From Limnanthes douglasii subsp. nivea (taxonomy: Eukaryota; Streptophyta; Magnoliopsida; Brassicales; Limnanthaceae), in the NCBI GenBank assembly GCA_036936605.1, contig JAUPFV010000001.1:244464925-244528924 (forward strand): a stretch of 64,000 bases of DNA, written 5' to 3'. Of this stretch, positions 24,704 to 38,100 are shown one piece after another. A model generated the notes under the pieces. The model did not search any database. It saw only the letters and a program-made list of their open reading frames with translations, and was not told where the DNA came from. Numbering within the stretch: the first letter of the stretch is position 1; each line of letters opens with the position of its first letter. The position numbers and the translations under genes are program-made.

Positions 24704-25900
24704 GTGTCATCAACTTTACTAACCTCTCGAGGGAAATTATATTTCTCCCCATCTTTTGATAGATTTTTCCCAATCAGGAGCTGAAGGGCCTCAATTATCT
24801 TGTCAATGCCCTATTTGGCCTTCGAGTCCCTCTCGAGTTGTCATTGGGTTATCTTGAGCTACTCCGTTTGATCTATTCTATATGAGATTCTAAAACCTGA
24901 ATTTCAAATAGGGTAAATGAATACTTAAATTGATAGGGTTGGCCTCATGTGCCGCTCCACGGTGGTTGCTTTAATATTGATTTGATATTGGTTATTGTAT
25001 TCTACCACTTTCAGAGAGGCAGTCTGATTGATCACCAGATTTGGGCCTAGGTTATTTCGCTACTTAGTGAGTTTTAGAAGATTCCTTGAACACCCAGCTC
25101 GTTACCTTGCCCACCTTATCAATGATGGACTTCTAGAGTCTCCATCTGGATTCCTAGCCTAGTTAACACAATTAGTAATTCTCTAGACACAACAATAAAA
25201 AATGATTAATCTAGCGTTCGCACAGACGGCCCCAAAATCTGATAAAGGATTTTTGTGATAACATTTAATTAGAATCAATAAAGAAATGAAATAATTTACA
25301 TAACTTATTCTTGTCTATTTAATCAAGCAAATTTTGTACACTTTAATTATAGGATTTATGCTTATTTATATATTATAATCAACATTTAGTTTTTCCATTA
25401 TCTAAATACCATTTCACACTCTTGCTATGGTGTTCGTGGTTGAGTTCTAATTTCCAACATTCTTCACGCACTCTTAATAACACATTTAGTGACCTCGTAC
25501 TTTAGACAACTATCTTATTGCTGATCCCCTGGATCAGCAACTAGTTGTATGTACTTCTACCTTCTCGCTCGACTATTACCTGCACGACAGTGTTGCTTAT
25601 TTTATATCGACCGAGGTCATTCTACTGATAGTCCTGAATGATTGTGTTTATGCTCGGCCATCTTCTGAGGTCACCTCATCCATCTTAATAGATATATTCT
25701 AACTGAGTTCATTTTACAGATAATCCTGACTGGTCGCCTTTATGATCGGTCATCTTCGAGTAGAATACTGAGCTCACCCCGTCCATGTCTATAAATGTAT
25801 TCCAGGCGAAATGTTATGCATTATCACTACCCTCTAAGGGTTTATTATCAATGATTGTGTTTCATAGGTTGTTGAAAATAGTGATGTTCCTGATGCAAAA
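24704..25900 (-). mobile_element. decayed Tat-like gypsy element, 5' part with primer site and 5' LTR
   Basis: Continuation of the element at 13.4-18.9 kb after the LINE. On the minus strand 25237-25221 reads TTTTGGGGCCGTCTGTG, very close to the primer-binding region TTTGGCGCCGTCTGTG of many Tat-type elements. An LTR end TTTATCA sits just before it, so the 5' LTR would start at about 25241 and extend towards 25.9 kb. The far LTR boundary is not resolved, and I could not find the matching 3' LTR. Confidence 0.45.
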
Positions 25901-28000
25901 GAAAAAGAGAAGTTTGATGGAGCCTCATATGCGCGACATAGCTCTAAACATGGTAAATTAAAGGATTTTTCCATGTTTGTCATGCTAACGGATGCAATAA
26001 TTTCTAAGGTATTCCATATTTCGAGGATAAAATAATGCTAGAATAATGAAATATAGAATTCACATATGGGTCTAAAACTAAAAAACATGGATTTACAAGC
26101 GTGTTGGTAAGAATAAACCACCTTATACTGCAGTTCGGGCCAAAATTATTAAAAAACTTCTTAGCCGTCAAGGTTACCAATGTTGCTAATGTTGTTAGTA
26201 TTCCTCTTTACATAAATTTTTGGACACTCTTGATGTTGTAGGTGGATTAACTGTTACGAATGCCTATAATGATGAAGTGGTTACCAATGATCAATTCGTT
26301 GGCACCTATCCTAATGTTTTTTAGTTAAAAATGTTCATGCAAAGAAACTTTTATAGGTTTTTATCCATTTTGATACTACGTCATATTTTAGGGTGCTAAA
26401 ACGCATCTCTCCTCCTTGGAGGTGGTTAGGAGGCAGATTGAAATAGTTGTTTAATGAAGTCTTGTTTTCTTTTTTTTTTTGTATTTTTTTTTTGTACTTT
26501 ATTAATCTTGGTTTTTATTTATATTCTTTGTTCAATAGATTTCTGTATGCCCACTAGTTTGGTGAGAGTATTGTTCCAGCCATTCTTGACCTTCAGTCTT
26601 TGCTTGAAGTTATAGTTGAGCTATTTGAGAGCAGCCAAGATCTGAAAGTTTTATTTTTTAGGAAAAAAGAATGTTTGAGGGTTGATACCCATGTTCAAGC
26701 TACAGTTAAAGTGCGCTTGAAGCCTGAGTTGTATTTTACAAAAGATAAATGTTGTAGTTTAAAAAACTTATGATGCTCTGGAATTAAAAAACAACAAGAG
26801 TATACTGAAAAGAGGACATATGAGAAATTTTTTAAAACTTTGGAAATTGAGGTTAAGAAGGGAAAATGATTGTATAAATATTTAGAGGATAAACCTGAAA
26901 ATGTAAAAAAGTTGCAGAAGAGTGTAGGTGATTAATACAGCCAGAAGGAAGAAGCAACAAATATACTAAAGCTGGAGTATATTCAACATTATGAATTTAA
27001 AAAATATTAGAATATCGTCGACAAAAAGTTATTGATGTTTATGCCGATGATGTTGAAGAAAAATTGATTCTTATAATTCGTAGAGAATTTCTAGATTTGA
27101 TCTGGATTATTTACTGTTTTATGTTTCAGCAACTAAAAGATAATAGTATATTGAATAAACAATTTGTTTTGGTGAAAGTAAACCATTTGTGGATCCGTTA
27201 GCGGTGGATATAAAGTTTCCTAATTTTTATTTGAGGTTGAGACTTAAAATATTTTTAATTCTTATCATTTAGCTATTACTAATATTGAGTGTGTTTTGGG
27301 CCGATAATTCAAACACACTTTATGCTTTGATCAAATCTACAAATGATTATTTTTCAAGTCAATATTATTGCAATAATTCCCTCTGTTACTATTGCTGAAC
27401 AATCTAGATCTATTGATTATGCTAAAAAATTGATAATTCTTAGCAACTGATAATTCTGAGCAACTTTATGTTATATTTTTGCTTTACTCTTGTCGCCTTA
27501 TTTTTATTTTTGGCTTTGTAACTTGTATCCCTATGTCTTGTCTTAGGCTAAGGTTACATTTTCAGAAACTTTTGGAGTTTTTAAGATGTTGTTATATTTT
27601 TTGAATAAAACAATATATTAACGAAACTATGTTATTTCAAACAGAGTGATCAATTACGAATACAAATGATTTAAGAAGGAACTTCTGGGATCTTTAGTGT
27701 TTAATATTGCATCTAGAATTATCCATATGTTTATTTTTTCCAAAAGGGTTTATGACTTCCTGAAGTGTTTAGAATTACATTTATAAGCATCTCACATTTA
27801 GATTTTTTGTTTGATTGAAGAGTGTTAAGACTTCTTAAAGTGTTTATGATTACTTATTCATCACACTGTTAGCTTTGTTGTTTGATTAAGGGGTTTCGAA
27901 AATCTAAAAATATTTAAGATTACATTTTTATCATCTCACACTTTGTTTTTAGATTTGATTGAGGGGTGAAGATAATCTATGTAGTATAACAAATCATATG
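25900..28000. other. no recognisable gene
   Basis: AT-rich DNA without an ORF above about 60 codons. Short plus-strand stretches read plausibly as protein (about 26560-26740) but are interrupted, and I cannot assign them. Confidence 0.4.
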
Positions 28001-31000
28001 AGACTTGAGATGAAAATAGTAAAATATTTTATTAATGATGGATACTTGATTAAAAATCTTCTCATCGCGCTGTGATATAAACGAGTGTATCTTAAAATTA
28101 AAGTTTAAAAAGAAATAAAATCAGATTATATCTGAAATAATAAAAATCATTTTCGAATCTATTTTGTGCTTATGAGTTGTATAGCTTCATATTCTTTATA
28201 TTCTAAGGATGCCAAAGTTGTTGTCCTCCTTTATCTAGTAACATATATGTTACATATTGCCTTTGAATTTATTGTATTTGGCCTTTTTTGTTGCGACCTG
28301 GATTTCCTAGAGCTTTGTATTTAGTATAGAGGAACACTCTCCAGATGAATTTATCTATAATCTTAAAGTTTCCGAAGCAGACCTTTGAATTGTATATGTG
28401 ACCTTAGGTCATCCTTTACCTTTTTATCTTCAATGACATCAGCTTCTACACTTCTGAATCTGGTGTTTATTTTGTTCATCATATGTTGCTATTCAATATG
28501 ACGGTAAACCAATTATGTCTAGAACTACTATTTATATTTCATACAGCAGAGAAAAAATGTTTCCACCATTGTAGTTCTTTGGTTGATTATGTATGACCAT
28601 AATACTTCTTTCAAAAAACCAGGAAAATTCTCTCATGCTACTTCCAACATTTTTAAACCATTTGTTACTGTTCTCTTTGTGATCTCCACCTGATCTTTTT
28701 CATAAGGATTAAAATGAGAAGATAAATTTTGTTTTATGCCTCTTGTTCTACAAAATGGGATTATAGTCGATCGTTTTGGAATTGTTTTCCATTGTATGTT
28801 ATGATCAGTCTTGGAATCACATATCTTTAACATATATTGTATTAATAAATTTGATAACTTAATTTTTTGTGATTTTTACTAATGGTTAACCCATTTTGAA
28901 AAATAGTGTACAGTTATTTATAAGAATTTTCTTTCTCCAGAAGCCTTTGAAAGATTCCATATATTCTCAAGGCCCTGTGTTAAAGTGAATAGCCCTATCT
29001 TACTAGAGAATCGTTGGTAACTGTAACAGTTTTTTATAAATTTATTTTTCATCTTTCATAATTGTAAGCCACTAATGCATTATTACCATAATAAGAATTT
29101 GTTTCTCCACCATGAAGTTCATTTACTTTAAAAGTTGTACTTTCAAGTTAAAATCGAAGCAGAGGTTCAGTAAGTCCCTATTTATACAAAATTTTGACTA
29201 TTTATACGTATTTTGCTGATTTTATCTTGATACACCTAGCTTCAACCTTATCTTCTCGTAGTTTACCTTCTACAAGGTATGGGTTTATGAAGGATCTCAA
29301 GTCTTTCATATTTTATATTCTATAATAAGTTTTGATGGCGTAATTGTTGACAATAATATGTTTGGCTGAGTGATTAAATTTTTTATTAGAGTATTACCCC
29401 TGGTGATGAATCTGCACAAGCTAAATATGTCAAATCATCGGCTACTACATCATCTGCCTTTGGCACTTATTCAAAAATCATTGGATTAATTAGAGGTAAC
29501 TGAAAATGAAGCTCATTTAGGTATTGGATTAGGTTCTTCTTTTTCTCTTATGCTTGTCTCAGAGTTTGGTTGGACGCAAGCTAAGACTATGTGAAAAGCT
29601 TTACATTTCTAGACTAAAAAATGTTGGTTAGCCAAATTCCGTTTATTGTAGTCTCATACTCGGCCTCATTGTTGGAATCTTAAAAACCAAATTTGATGGC
29701 TTGGACCATATTTTTTCCTGTGAGAGATATTAGCTTAACTTCTACCCCAGCTCCCACGTTATTTTTTTCTCTATCTATTATGACATGCCACGTTGGTTAT
29801 GGATTAGGAATTATGCCAAAGTCTAAGCCTTAATTAAAGATATCAAGTCAAATTTTATATCATGGTTTCATAATTCTACTAACCATTTGTTCAGTGTGAT
29901 AAAAATATGGGACTTCGATAATATATTACTTAAAACGAATAAAGTTTTTACTATAATAGTATAATCCTTAAAGTAAGGCCTTATCTTCCTAGTTGTAATT
30001 GCTAGATCTAAGGCTAGTTTATATAGACGTATAACAAGTCTTAACATCTAAAATGAACTTACTAATATAATTTATTACATTATATGCATTTAGTTCTTCT
30101 CTAACTAGAACTACACTAACAATATAATACGAGATTTTGAAATATTAAAATAAAATGCACCCGATTTTGAGTTTGTTAATACTTATGTAGAGGCATCGCA
30201 ATTATTAATATTGTTAAAAGATTAATCATATAATGGGTTCTAATTGAATCTCCTAACCTTTTTTAGTAACTGACAAAAGGTTTGGCACTTATTGGAAGAT
30301 TTTTAAACGAATATGTTTAGTGCAACTAACAATCTTGTCATTGTTTCAACTTTGTTAGTGTTTCAGGAAGGTTCCATTACAACTAAGTTTGAAATTTGTT
30401 TGGGGTTTACCTCTATTCCTTTTCCACTAACTTTGTAACCTAAGCATTTTCCAGGCCTTACATCGAAGGTACATTTATGTGAATTAAGCTTCAAGTTGTT
30501 TTTTCTAATGTTAGAAACATTTTTAGTTAAGTCTTTCGAATGGTCTTCATTTTGCCTCATAATCACATACATATACATCGATATAGGACTTCAAGTTTCC
30601 TTCAAGATGAGTCGCAATTGTTTTGTTTTCCAACCTCTAATATGTTTCCATTATGCTCTTCAACCTAAAATGCATACATTTCAAACAATAGAGTCCCCTC
30701 TCTATGATAAAAATGGGTTTTTCAAGATCATCTGCATGCATTAGAATTTGGTTGTAACATGGATAAACATCCATGAATGATAGAATTTTATTCTTTAAGG
30801 TTACATCTATTAGCTCATCAATTCTTAAAAAAGAGAAAAGATTATTTTGGCGGGCTTTGTTCATGTCAGTTTCCATTGGCATTCTTCATCTTAACTAACA
30901 CGCATCCGTGGTTTGACCAATTACATTGAGTATGTCTACCTCGTTGTCTATTGCTTCGGTTTTTTGTTGAGATAATGATCTCATCTTCTGTTTGGTCGCC

Positions 31001-33400
31001 TGAACTTGATATCTATGAATAATTTATGGTATATTGCTTTGTTTGGAACTCTTTATACATCATGGGCATTCCAATCAAACAAATCCAAGTTTTTTACTAA
31101 AATATTTATTAACTTATAGATGAGCCTGGTTGTTATATCTCCCTCGATTAGGTGAGGGAAATCTCTAGGGTCTTCTTTATCATCAAGTACAATATAGGCT
31201 CGTATTGGTTGTTATTTTCTACGACCTATAAATTCCTTATACATTTTTTTAATGCTCTTTGGCTTCCTCGTATCACATAAACCTTCCCATTCAATATGTC
31301 TAGAATATAATGATGCAATATTGAAACTACATGTATTTGATTAAACAAAGACCTTCTTAAAATAACATTATTTAAAAAGTGTGCATCCATTATTATGACC
31401 ATACATTGAATCTTCTATAAGAAATCTTGATGTGTTAGAACCACCTTTAGGTTTAACTCTCCAAAACCTTTTAGTGTATGCCCTCACAATCCAAATACTC
31501 TGGGATGGTATGAAGACCGAAGCATCGTGCATATTATCATAAGTACTATTTTTTAGCATCTTAGTTAAAATATCAGTGTCTATTATCACTATTTTGACTT
31601 CGGTCTTCGCTATCTCTACTATAATTATCAATACATCTTTATGCGGTGCAACAAATCCTTTTTAAGTCACCATGAGTGAGACCAAGAACTAGATAAAGGT
31701 TTCTATACAAGTGGGATGATATTTGACGTTTACATTAAGTTTCTCAATCATTTTTTGTCTCTCTTATTATAAGTTCTAGACATACCTTAAAGTAAGTCAC
31801 CTCATACAATTGTACAAATACCTTCCTTATGATATCTAGATTTAGATATATATCCTCTATGTGTATGATGATATTTTTATCTAAAGTTATCGGTTGAATA
31901 GATTTTTCTTCAAGTTGGTGTTTCCATCTTGTTGGAGACTGATAATCAACCCTAAGTTATCTTGACTTAATTTTAGGTTTTTTCTTCGTAAAATCCAAAT
32001 GACTGCCTTCATAAATCATATTATGAACTTTATCTTTAAGAGTAAAGTAGTCTTGAGTATAGTTTCTTATGTTATTATGGAACTTGCAAAATTTATTCTT
32101 GTCAATCTCCTCTCTAGAAGTCTACATTTTTTCAGGCCATCAAAAGTTGACTGCTTTCTTAGTCATTTTATAAGTTACTCCCAAGTTTTTATTTAGCTCA
32201 AGGTATGGTCAACTGCTAAAACGTTCTGACTTTGGGGTATTAATATAATTATTGTTGAAGTTTCCTCTTGGTTTTCCCTTTGAGATTTGACTTTGATTGT
32301 AATATTTTGGCCTTGTAGAGATTTTGGTGGTGATGCGTGTGGAAGCTGGAACTTCATATTTAGACTTCGTTTGAACTTGTTTGGCGCTTATGATCTATTC
32401 CAGTTTGATTCATACTACCACCAGATGTACTAAATCCTAAAAGTTAGTCACCTTATTTCTCAATATATGTTATGTCAAAAGTCTTGACATAATCTCTTGT
32501 CTTCAAGCTGCAACTGACACCAAATTATTTTGCAACCCATTTAGTACGTGTAGTATTGGATACTCTCTTTCATCCATTTTTTGTGATTGATTATATATGT
32601 TAAACGATCATTTGATGACTTTGAATCTAATAAGGTAATTTTTTAAAAATGTAGTTAGTTAAGTTAATTTATTGGTGGAACTTGAAGGAAGTTTTGTTGA
32701 GTTACTTTTGGTGCTAGAAGGGCCTCAAGGTTATTATATTTATATTGTAAGTTTGTTTGTGGGATAAAATGAGTTTTTAAATTTCTATGTTGTTGTTGTC
32801 TCGGGTGATGCTCAAAATTGCGTGCCTCTCTTTTTCTCTTATTATGGTGGTAAAAATTAGTATTTTAATTCTACATTTACTATTAAACAGGGGTGTCGTT
32901 TTTCAACCTTATTGGAGAAACCTTGACATGAGTTTACCTATGATGGTTTTTTTATAATACATTTTGGGTACCAATCGTTTGTTACATATGCCAATTTGGT
33001 AGGGTACATTTGTGTTTAGATGATTTCTAGTGAATGCATAAGGTTTAGAGGGATGAAGATGACTGGATAATCGAGCGTAAAAGTTGTCTGAGATTTTTCA
33101 TTGTCGTAGAAGATAATTGTACAATAGAGAAAGAATCTGAGAGCTAGTTTATAGAAAATATGAGTAGAGATATGGTAGTTTGTACAAAAATAAAAAAGTT
33201 GTTAGATAAGGGATATATTTACACGTTTGAATATTAGAGAGAGAATATATATTTAAGAAGATTGTTAGGTATAACTAGAAGTAACTCATTAAAATATGTA
33301 CTATCGAATGGCTACATTAGGGTAGTTGGATCTACCGATTACATGCATATGCATGAAATATTAAAAATTTGTAGGTGGGGCTTGAACCGTGAATTAGATG
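28000..33400 (-). mobile_element. second decayed Ty3/gypsy element
   Basis: Minus-strand polyprotein fragments: integrase at 28633-28833 with IKQNLSSHFNPYEKDQVE, whose final Glu sits where the third catalytic residue is expected; RT at 30637-30882 (FLRIDELIDVTLKNKILSFM) and 30363-30578 (LGYKVSGKGIEVNP); protease-like and gag-like pieces at about 31.3-33 kb. All are riddled with stops. The LTR boundaries are unclear and the ends given are approximate. Confidence 0.6.
30363..30882 (-). pseudogene. gypsy reverse transcriptase fragments
   Basis: Two frames in series. 30882-30637 covers the RT region FLRIDELIDVT to PIFIIERGLY; 30578-30363 covers the thumb-side LKLNSHKCTFDV and CLGYKVSGKGIEVNP. 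The catalytic loop between them is lost in a frameshifted gap. Related to, but not the same copy as, the RT fragment at 16164-16379. Confidence 0.7.
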
Positions 33401-34282
33401 CAAAGACGTCTGGTGGAATCTAACGGCTTAGACAAACTGTCGATACTGGTTAATATTGAGCCTAAAGAGATGTGAGCTGGTACGAAGCAGGCTAGTCTGA
33501 AGCAAGCTAGACCAAATAATGCTTGACCGAACTATGTGAGTTGGACCAAAACAGTTTGTTAAAGCTACCTCGGGAAAATACTTCAGCACTGATACATTTT
33601 GTTTATGGGTTTTACCTGCACCGACTGATTGGAAGTGAACTTATGGTTTTGTATGAGAAGCCTATGAATAAAAGATGGAAGACGGGATTTCAATATGTGA
33701 CAAAAACAGCGATACGAATAGATTGAAAATAGAGTATCGATTCAATTGTATATTTGTTTATTCTCTAATAACATAGGTTGTCTTAGAGAGAGTGAAATGA
33801 GGTGTTTGATAAACAGAGAAGAGATAGTTTTTTTTTCTTGAATTATATTATCTTTATAGACAATGAAAGTGTTGTAACAGAGACTGATCAAATGGTTCGT
33901 ATTTGGAAATTTTTTATGTAGTCTTCTCATTGTTTAATAAAACAAAATATTTGTTAATAAAAAAAATTATGATTATTTTAACTATCCAAACCACATTAAA
34001 TATTGTGTTGTGCATTTGATTTTTTCTACGTTTATTTAAATTTGTTCTTCCATCGGACAAGATAGTTATTCTATCTTAAGACGAATAGAATTTCTAAACA
34101 AATATAATATTATTTGGCTGAGAATACGAAAAAGAAATTGATATGATCGTAAATTCTGACTAAGAACTGTAATAACTTATAATATAAGTCTCGGATTTTA
34201 CCGTATAAACCTTAAAACGTCGTCAGTCATACAACTCTAAATTCGAACTATGGACTTTGGGTTCCGAAATGAATTTTAACCC

Positions 34283-34572
34283 CTATTTCTTATAGCCAAC
34301 TCTTGTTTTCATTTCCTACGGTCATCTACTTGTGTAACGGTCTATCTTAGCATTACTATTTCTTATAGCCAACTCTTGTTTTCATTTCCTACGGTCATCT
34401 ACTTGTGTAACAGTCTATCTTAGCATTACTATTTCTTATAGCCAACTCTTGTTTTCATTTCCTACGGTCATCTACTTGTGTAACGGGCTATCTTAGCATT
34501 ACTATTTCTTATAGCCAACTCTTGTTCTCATTCCCTACGGTCATCTACTTGTGTAACGGTCTATCTTCATTC
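34283..34572. repeat. 73-bp tandem repeat, about four copies
   Basis: The word tatttcttatagccaactc starts at 34284, 34357, 34430 and 34503, an exact 73-bp period with only a few point differences between units. It is non-coding and ends about 80 bp before the copia element. Confidence 0.92.
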
Positions 34573-34654
34573 GTACACCAAACATTCCATGTTTGTAAGA
34601 ATAAGAAAACAAACTGTGTTTTTTTTTATCATTATACTAAGGTAGCTTATATAC

Positions 34655-35137
34655 TGTTGGCGGAAAAATAATAAAACAACACTCTTTTAAAAACAAACAA
34701 ACAACTTTGATAAAATTGAAAAAAAAAAAATATTACAAGAACACTCTCACAACTCACACTAGAAGAGAAAATATTTTTTCTTTCACTCAAGAGAGTTTAA
34801 AACGTTCTGGTGTTAATCGATGAATGCAGTACAAGATTAAATAGTAAAACACATACAAGGCAGTTACTAAAAAATAGCACTTAATGTTGGTAACTCCCGT
34901 AACGCTTTGGCACTTAATGTTGATAACTCCCGTAACGCTTCAGCACTTAATGTTGATAACTCCCGTAACGCTTTAGCACTTAATGTTGATAACTCCCGTA
35001 ACGCTTTAGCACTTAATGTTGATAACTCCCGCATTCTCTTAACTACGTGGAAGACCAAATCAAAGCAAATAACTATTTTCAAATATCAAATAAATAACCC
35101 TAACGGAATAAATAAGTTTAGATTAATAAACCCAACA
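34655..35137 (-). repeat. 3' LTR of the copia element
   Basis: 483 bp. Contains a 33-bp tandem repeat (34877-35032, about 4.7 copies) of the form gcacttaatgttgataact. The small ORFs on both strands across it are products of the repeat. Confidence 0.95.
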
Positions 35138-35146
35138 TTCTCCCCT

Positions 35147-38100
35147 TTAATCTAAACTCGTGCCTGAAGAACTCGTGACCCCTAGTAGTTTCCTTAATCG
35201 TTTGAAGTCTTCGCTTTTGAGTGGCTTGGTGAAAATATCAGCAGCTTGATCTTGTGTCTTCACATGTTCAACTTGCACATCCTTTCTTGAAATACACTCC
35301 CTTATGTAGTGGTAGCGGACATCTATATGCTTGCTTCGATCATGGAATACTGGATTCTTGGCTAAGGCGATTGCTGATTTATTATCGACATAGACCTTAG
35401 TTGGCTCATGCTGTGTTAGGTCTATCTCCTTCAATAGATTTCTAAGCCAAATTGCATGACTAACACAGGTGGTGGCAGCAACATATTCTGCCTCACAAGT
35501 GGATAATGTGACAATCGGTTGTTTCTTTGACATCCATGTGAAAGCAATGTTTCCCATAAAGAATACAAATCCAGTAGTACTCCTTCGATTGTCTATGTCT
35601 CCACCCCAATCACTATCACTATATCCAACAAGCTTGTAATCATTAGAAATTGAATAGAGTAATCCAAAGTCGATTGTACCTTTCAGATAACGAAGGATTC
35701 TCTTTGCAGCCTTGAAATGAGTTGTTGTTGGAGATTCCATATAGCGACTAACCAATCCAACTGCATGGAGAATATCTGGTCTCGTACAAGTTAGATAGCG
35801 TAGGCTACCCACCAACCTTTTGAATAATGTTGGATCTACACTTTCGCCTTCTTCATGCTTGGATATTTTGACTCCAAACTCCATGGGTGTGCTTATCGAG
35901 CTACAGTTCTCCATCTTAAACTTCTTCAGGATATCTTTTGCATAGCTTTCTTGTGAGATAAAAATTTCATCTTTTTGCTGCTTAACTTCAATGCCAAGGT
36001 AGTACGCCATGAGCCCTAAGTCTGTCATCTCGAATTCCTTTGTCATCACTTCTTTGAATTTATTAAACATGCTTGGGCTGCTTCCGGTGAAGATCAAATC
36101 ATCCACGTAGAGACACACAATCAAAATATCTCCATCTGTGATCTTGGTATACAGCGCGTGCTCGTAGGGACATTTGTTGAAGCCGTTCTCTTGGAAATAC
36201 TTGTCGATTCTACTGTTCCATGCCCTTGGTGCTTGTTTTAGCCCGTAAAGAGCCTTCTTTAGCTTCAACACCTTGTCTTCGTGGCCTTTGACCTCATAGC
36301 CTAATGGTTGTTGGATGTAGACTTCTTCTTCAAGGACACCATTTAGAAATGCTGACTTTACATCCATTTGTTGTATCTTCCACTTGTTTTGAGCTGCCAA
36401 CGAGATTATTAGCCTAATAGTTTCTAATCGGGCAACAGGGGCGAATACCTCATCATAGTCAATTCCCGGCTTTTGACAATAGCCTTTTGCAACAAGCCTC
36501 GCTTTGTGCTTTTCAGTCTCCCCTTTAGCATTTCTCTTTGTTTTGTATAACCACCTGACGCCTATTGTCTTGCACCCTTTGGGAAGTGAGGTGAGTTCCC
36601 ATGTGTCATTCTTCTCGATGGCTCTAATTTCTTCATCCATCGCGTCTCTCCATTGTTTCTCTTGTGCAGCTTCTTGAAATGTCACTGGCTCACAATCAGC
36701 AAAGAGACAAAAGAGTGTAAGGTTATTCATTGGTTCGGTTACCTCATAAAGATCACTAAGACTTCTTGTACGTTTCACAACTCTTTCATTTTGACTGCCA
36801 TTTGACGATGATGAAGATGGTGAGTCTTCATGAGTAGTCGATGTTGGTGAAGCATGTGGGGTTGCAACCTCTTCTGATTGCTCATTCGGTGTCTGCTCAT
36901 CATCTTCAATTTGGGGGAAAAATGTGAATTCATTTGTATGAGATCCAAAATCCCATTCGCCTTCTTCATCAACAATCACGTCTCGGCTTATCACAACCTT
37001 CTTATTGTTTGGGTTGTACAACTTGTAGCCTTTGGAACTTGAGTCGTAACCGATGAATATAAAACTCTTGCTTTTATCATCGAGTTTGGTTCGTTGTTGA
37101 TCTGGTACATGGACATGAGCTACGCTTCCAAATACTCTCAAGTGGGAAATTCCGGGCTTTCTTCCACTCCACGCTTCTTGTGGTGTCTTTCCCCAAACAC
37201 TTCTTGTTGGAGATCGGTTGGACAAGTAAACCGCACATGCCACTGCTTCCGCCCAAAAATCCTTAGGCAGTTTCTTGCTTTTAAGCATGCTTCGCGCCAT
37301 ATCAAGGATTGTTCTGTTCTTCCTTTCTGCCACACCATTTTGTTGAGGAGATCTGGGAACTGTCAAGCGGCGACGAATTCCATGTGCTTCACAAAACTCC
37401 ATAATTTCATTGGATGTGAACTCCCCTCCTCGGTCAGATCTCATGGCTTTGATCTTATTTCCACTTTCCTTTTCCACAACTGCTTTGAACTTCTTAAATA
37501 CACCAAAGACTTCGGATTTCTGTTTCAAGAAATATACCCACGTTTTTCTTGAAAAATCATCAATAAAGAGAAGGAAATAGTTACTTTTACCTAGAGAGCT
37601 CGGCTTGATTGGACCACACACATCGGTATGAATAAGCTCGAGAGGTTTATTGGCTCTTGACTCTGACTCCTTTGGAAAGCCTTTTCTGAATTGCTTTCCA
37701 AGTAAACATCCTTCGCATAGTTGGTCAGGATGATTGATACATGGTAACCCTCTCACCATTTCCTTCTTTGACAATAACTCTTTTCCTTTCACCGATATTT
37801 TGCTATCATCTCCAAAAGAGACATTTCCACTCACGGCTTCATTGATCTCTACAAACATGCTTCTTTTCCCACACATATGATTGCTTGCACCGGTGTCAAG
37901 ATACCAAGTGTTTTCTTGGCCTTCATTAGTGGTTTTGTATGTTAGTAGTAACATATCTTTCTCCTCCGTCTTCTCTTCCACATAGTTGGCCTTCTCCTCA
38001 ACTCTATTGTTGGGGCCTCTACATTCTGAAGCATAATGTCCAAATCTTTGACATTTATAACATTGGATTTGAGATTTATCATACCTCGAGTTCGGATTTC

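Noticed and set aside
34283..34572. Possible CRISPR-like array
   Set aside because: Units are directly adjacent 73-bp tandem copies without unique spacers, in a plant genome.
34867..35155. Small repeat proteins (71 and 82 codons) in the LTR, duplicated at 39197-39569
   Set aside because: Exact translations of the 33-bp LTR repeat. Their duplication is due to the LTR pair and is not evidence of selection.
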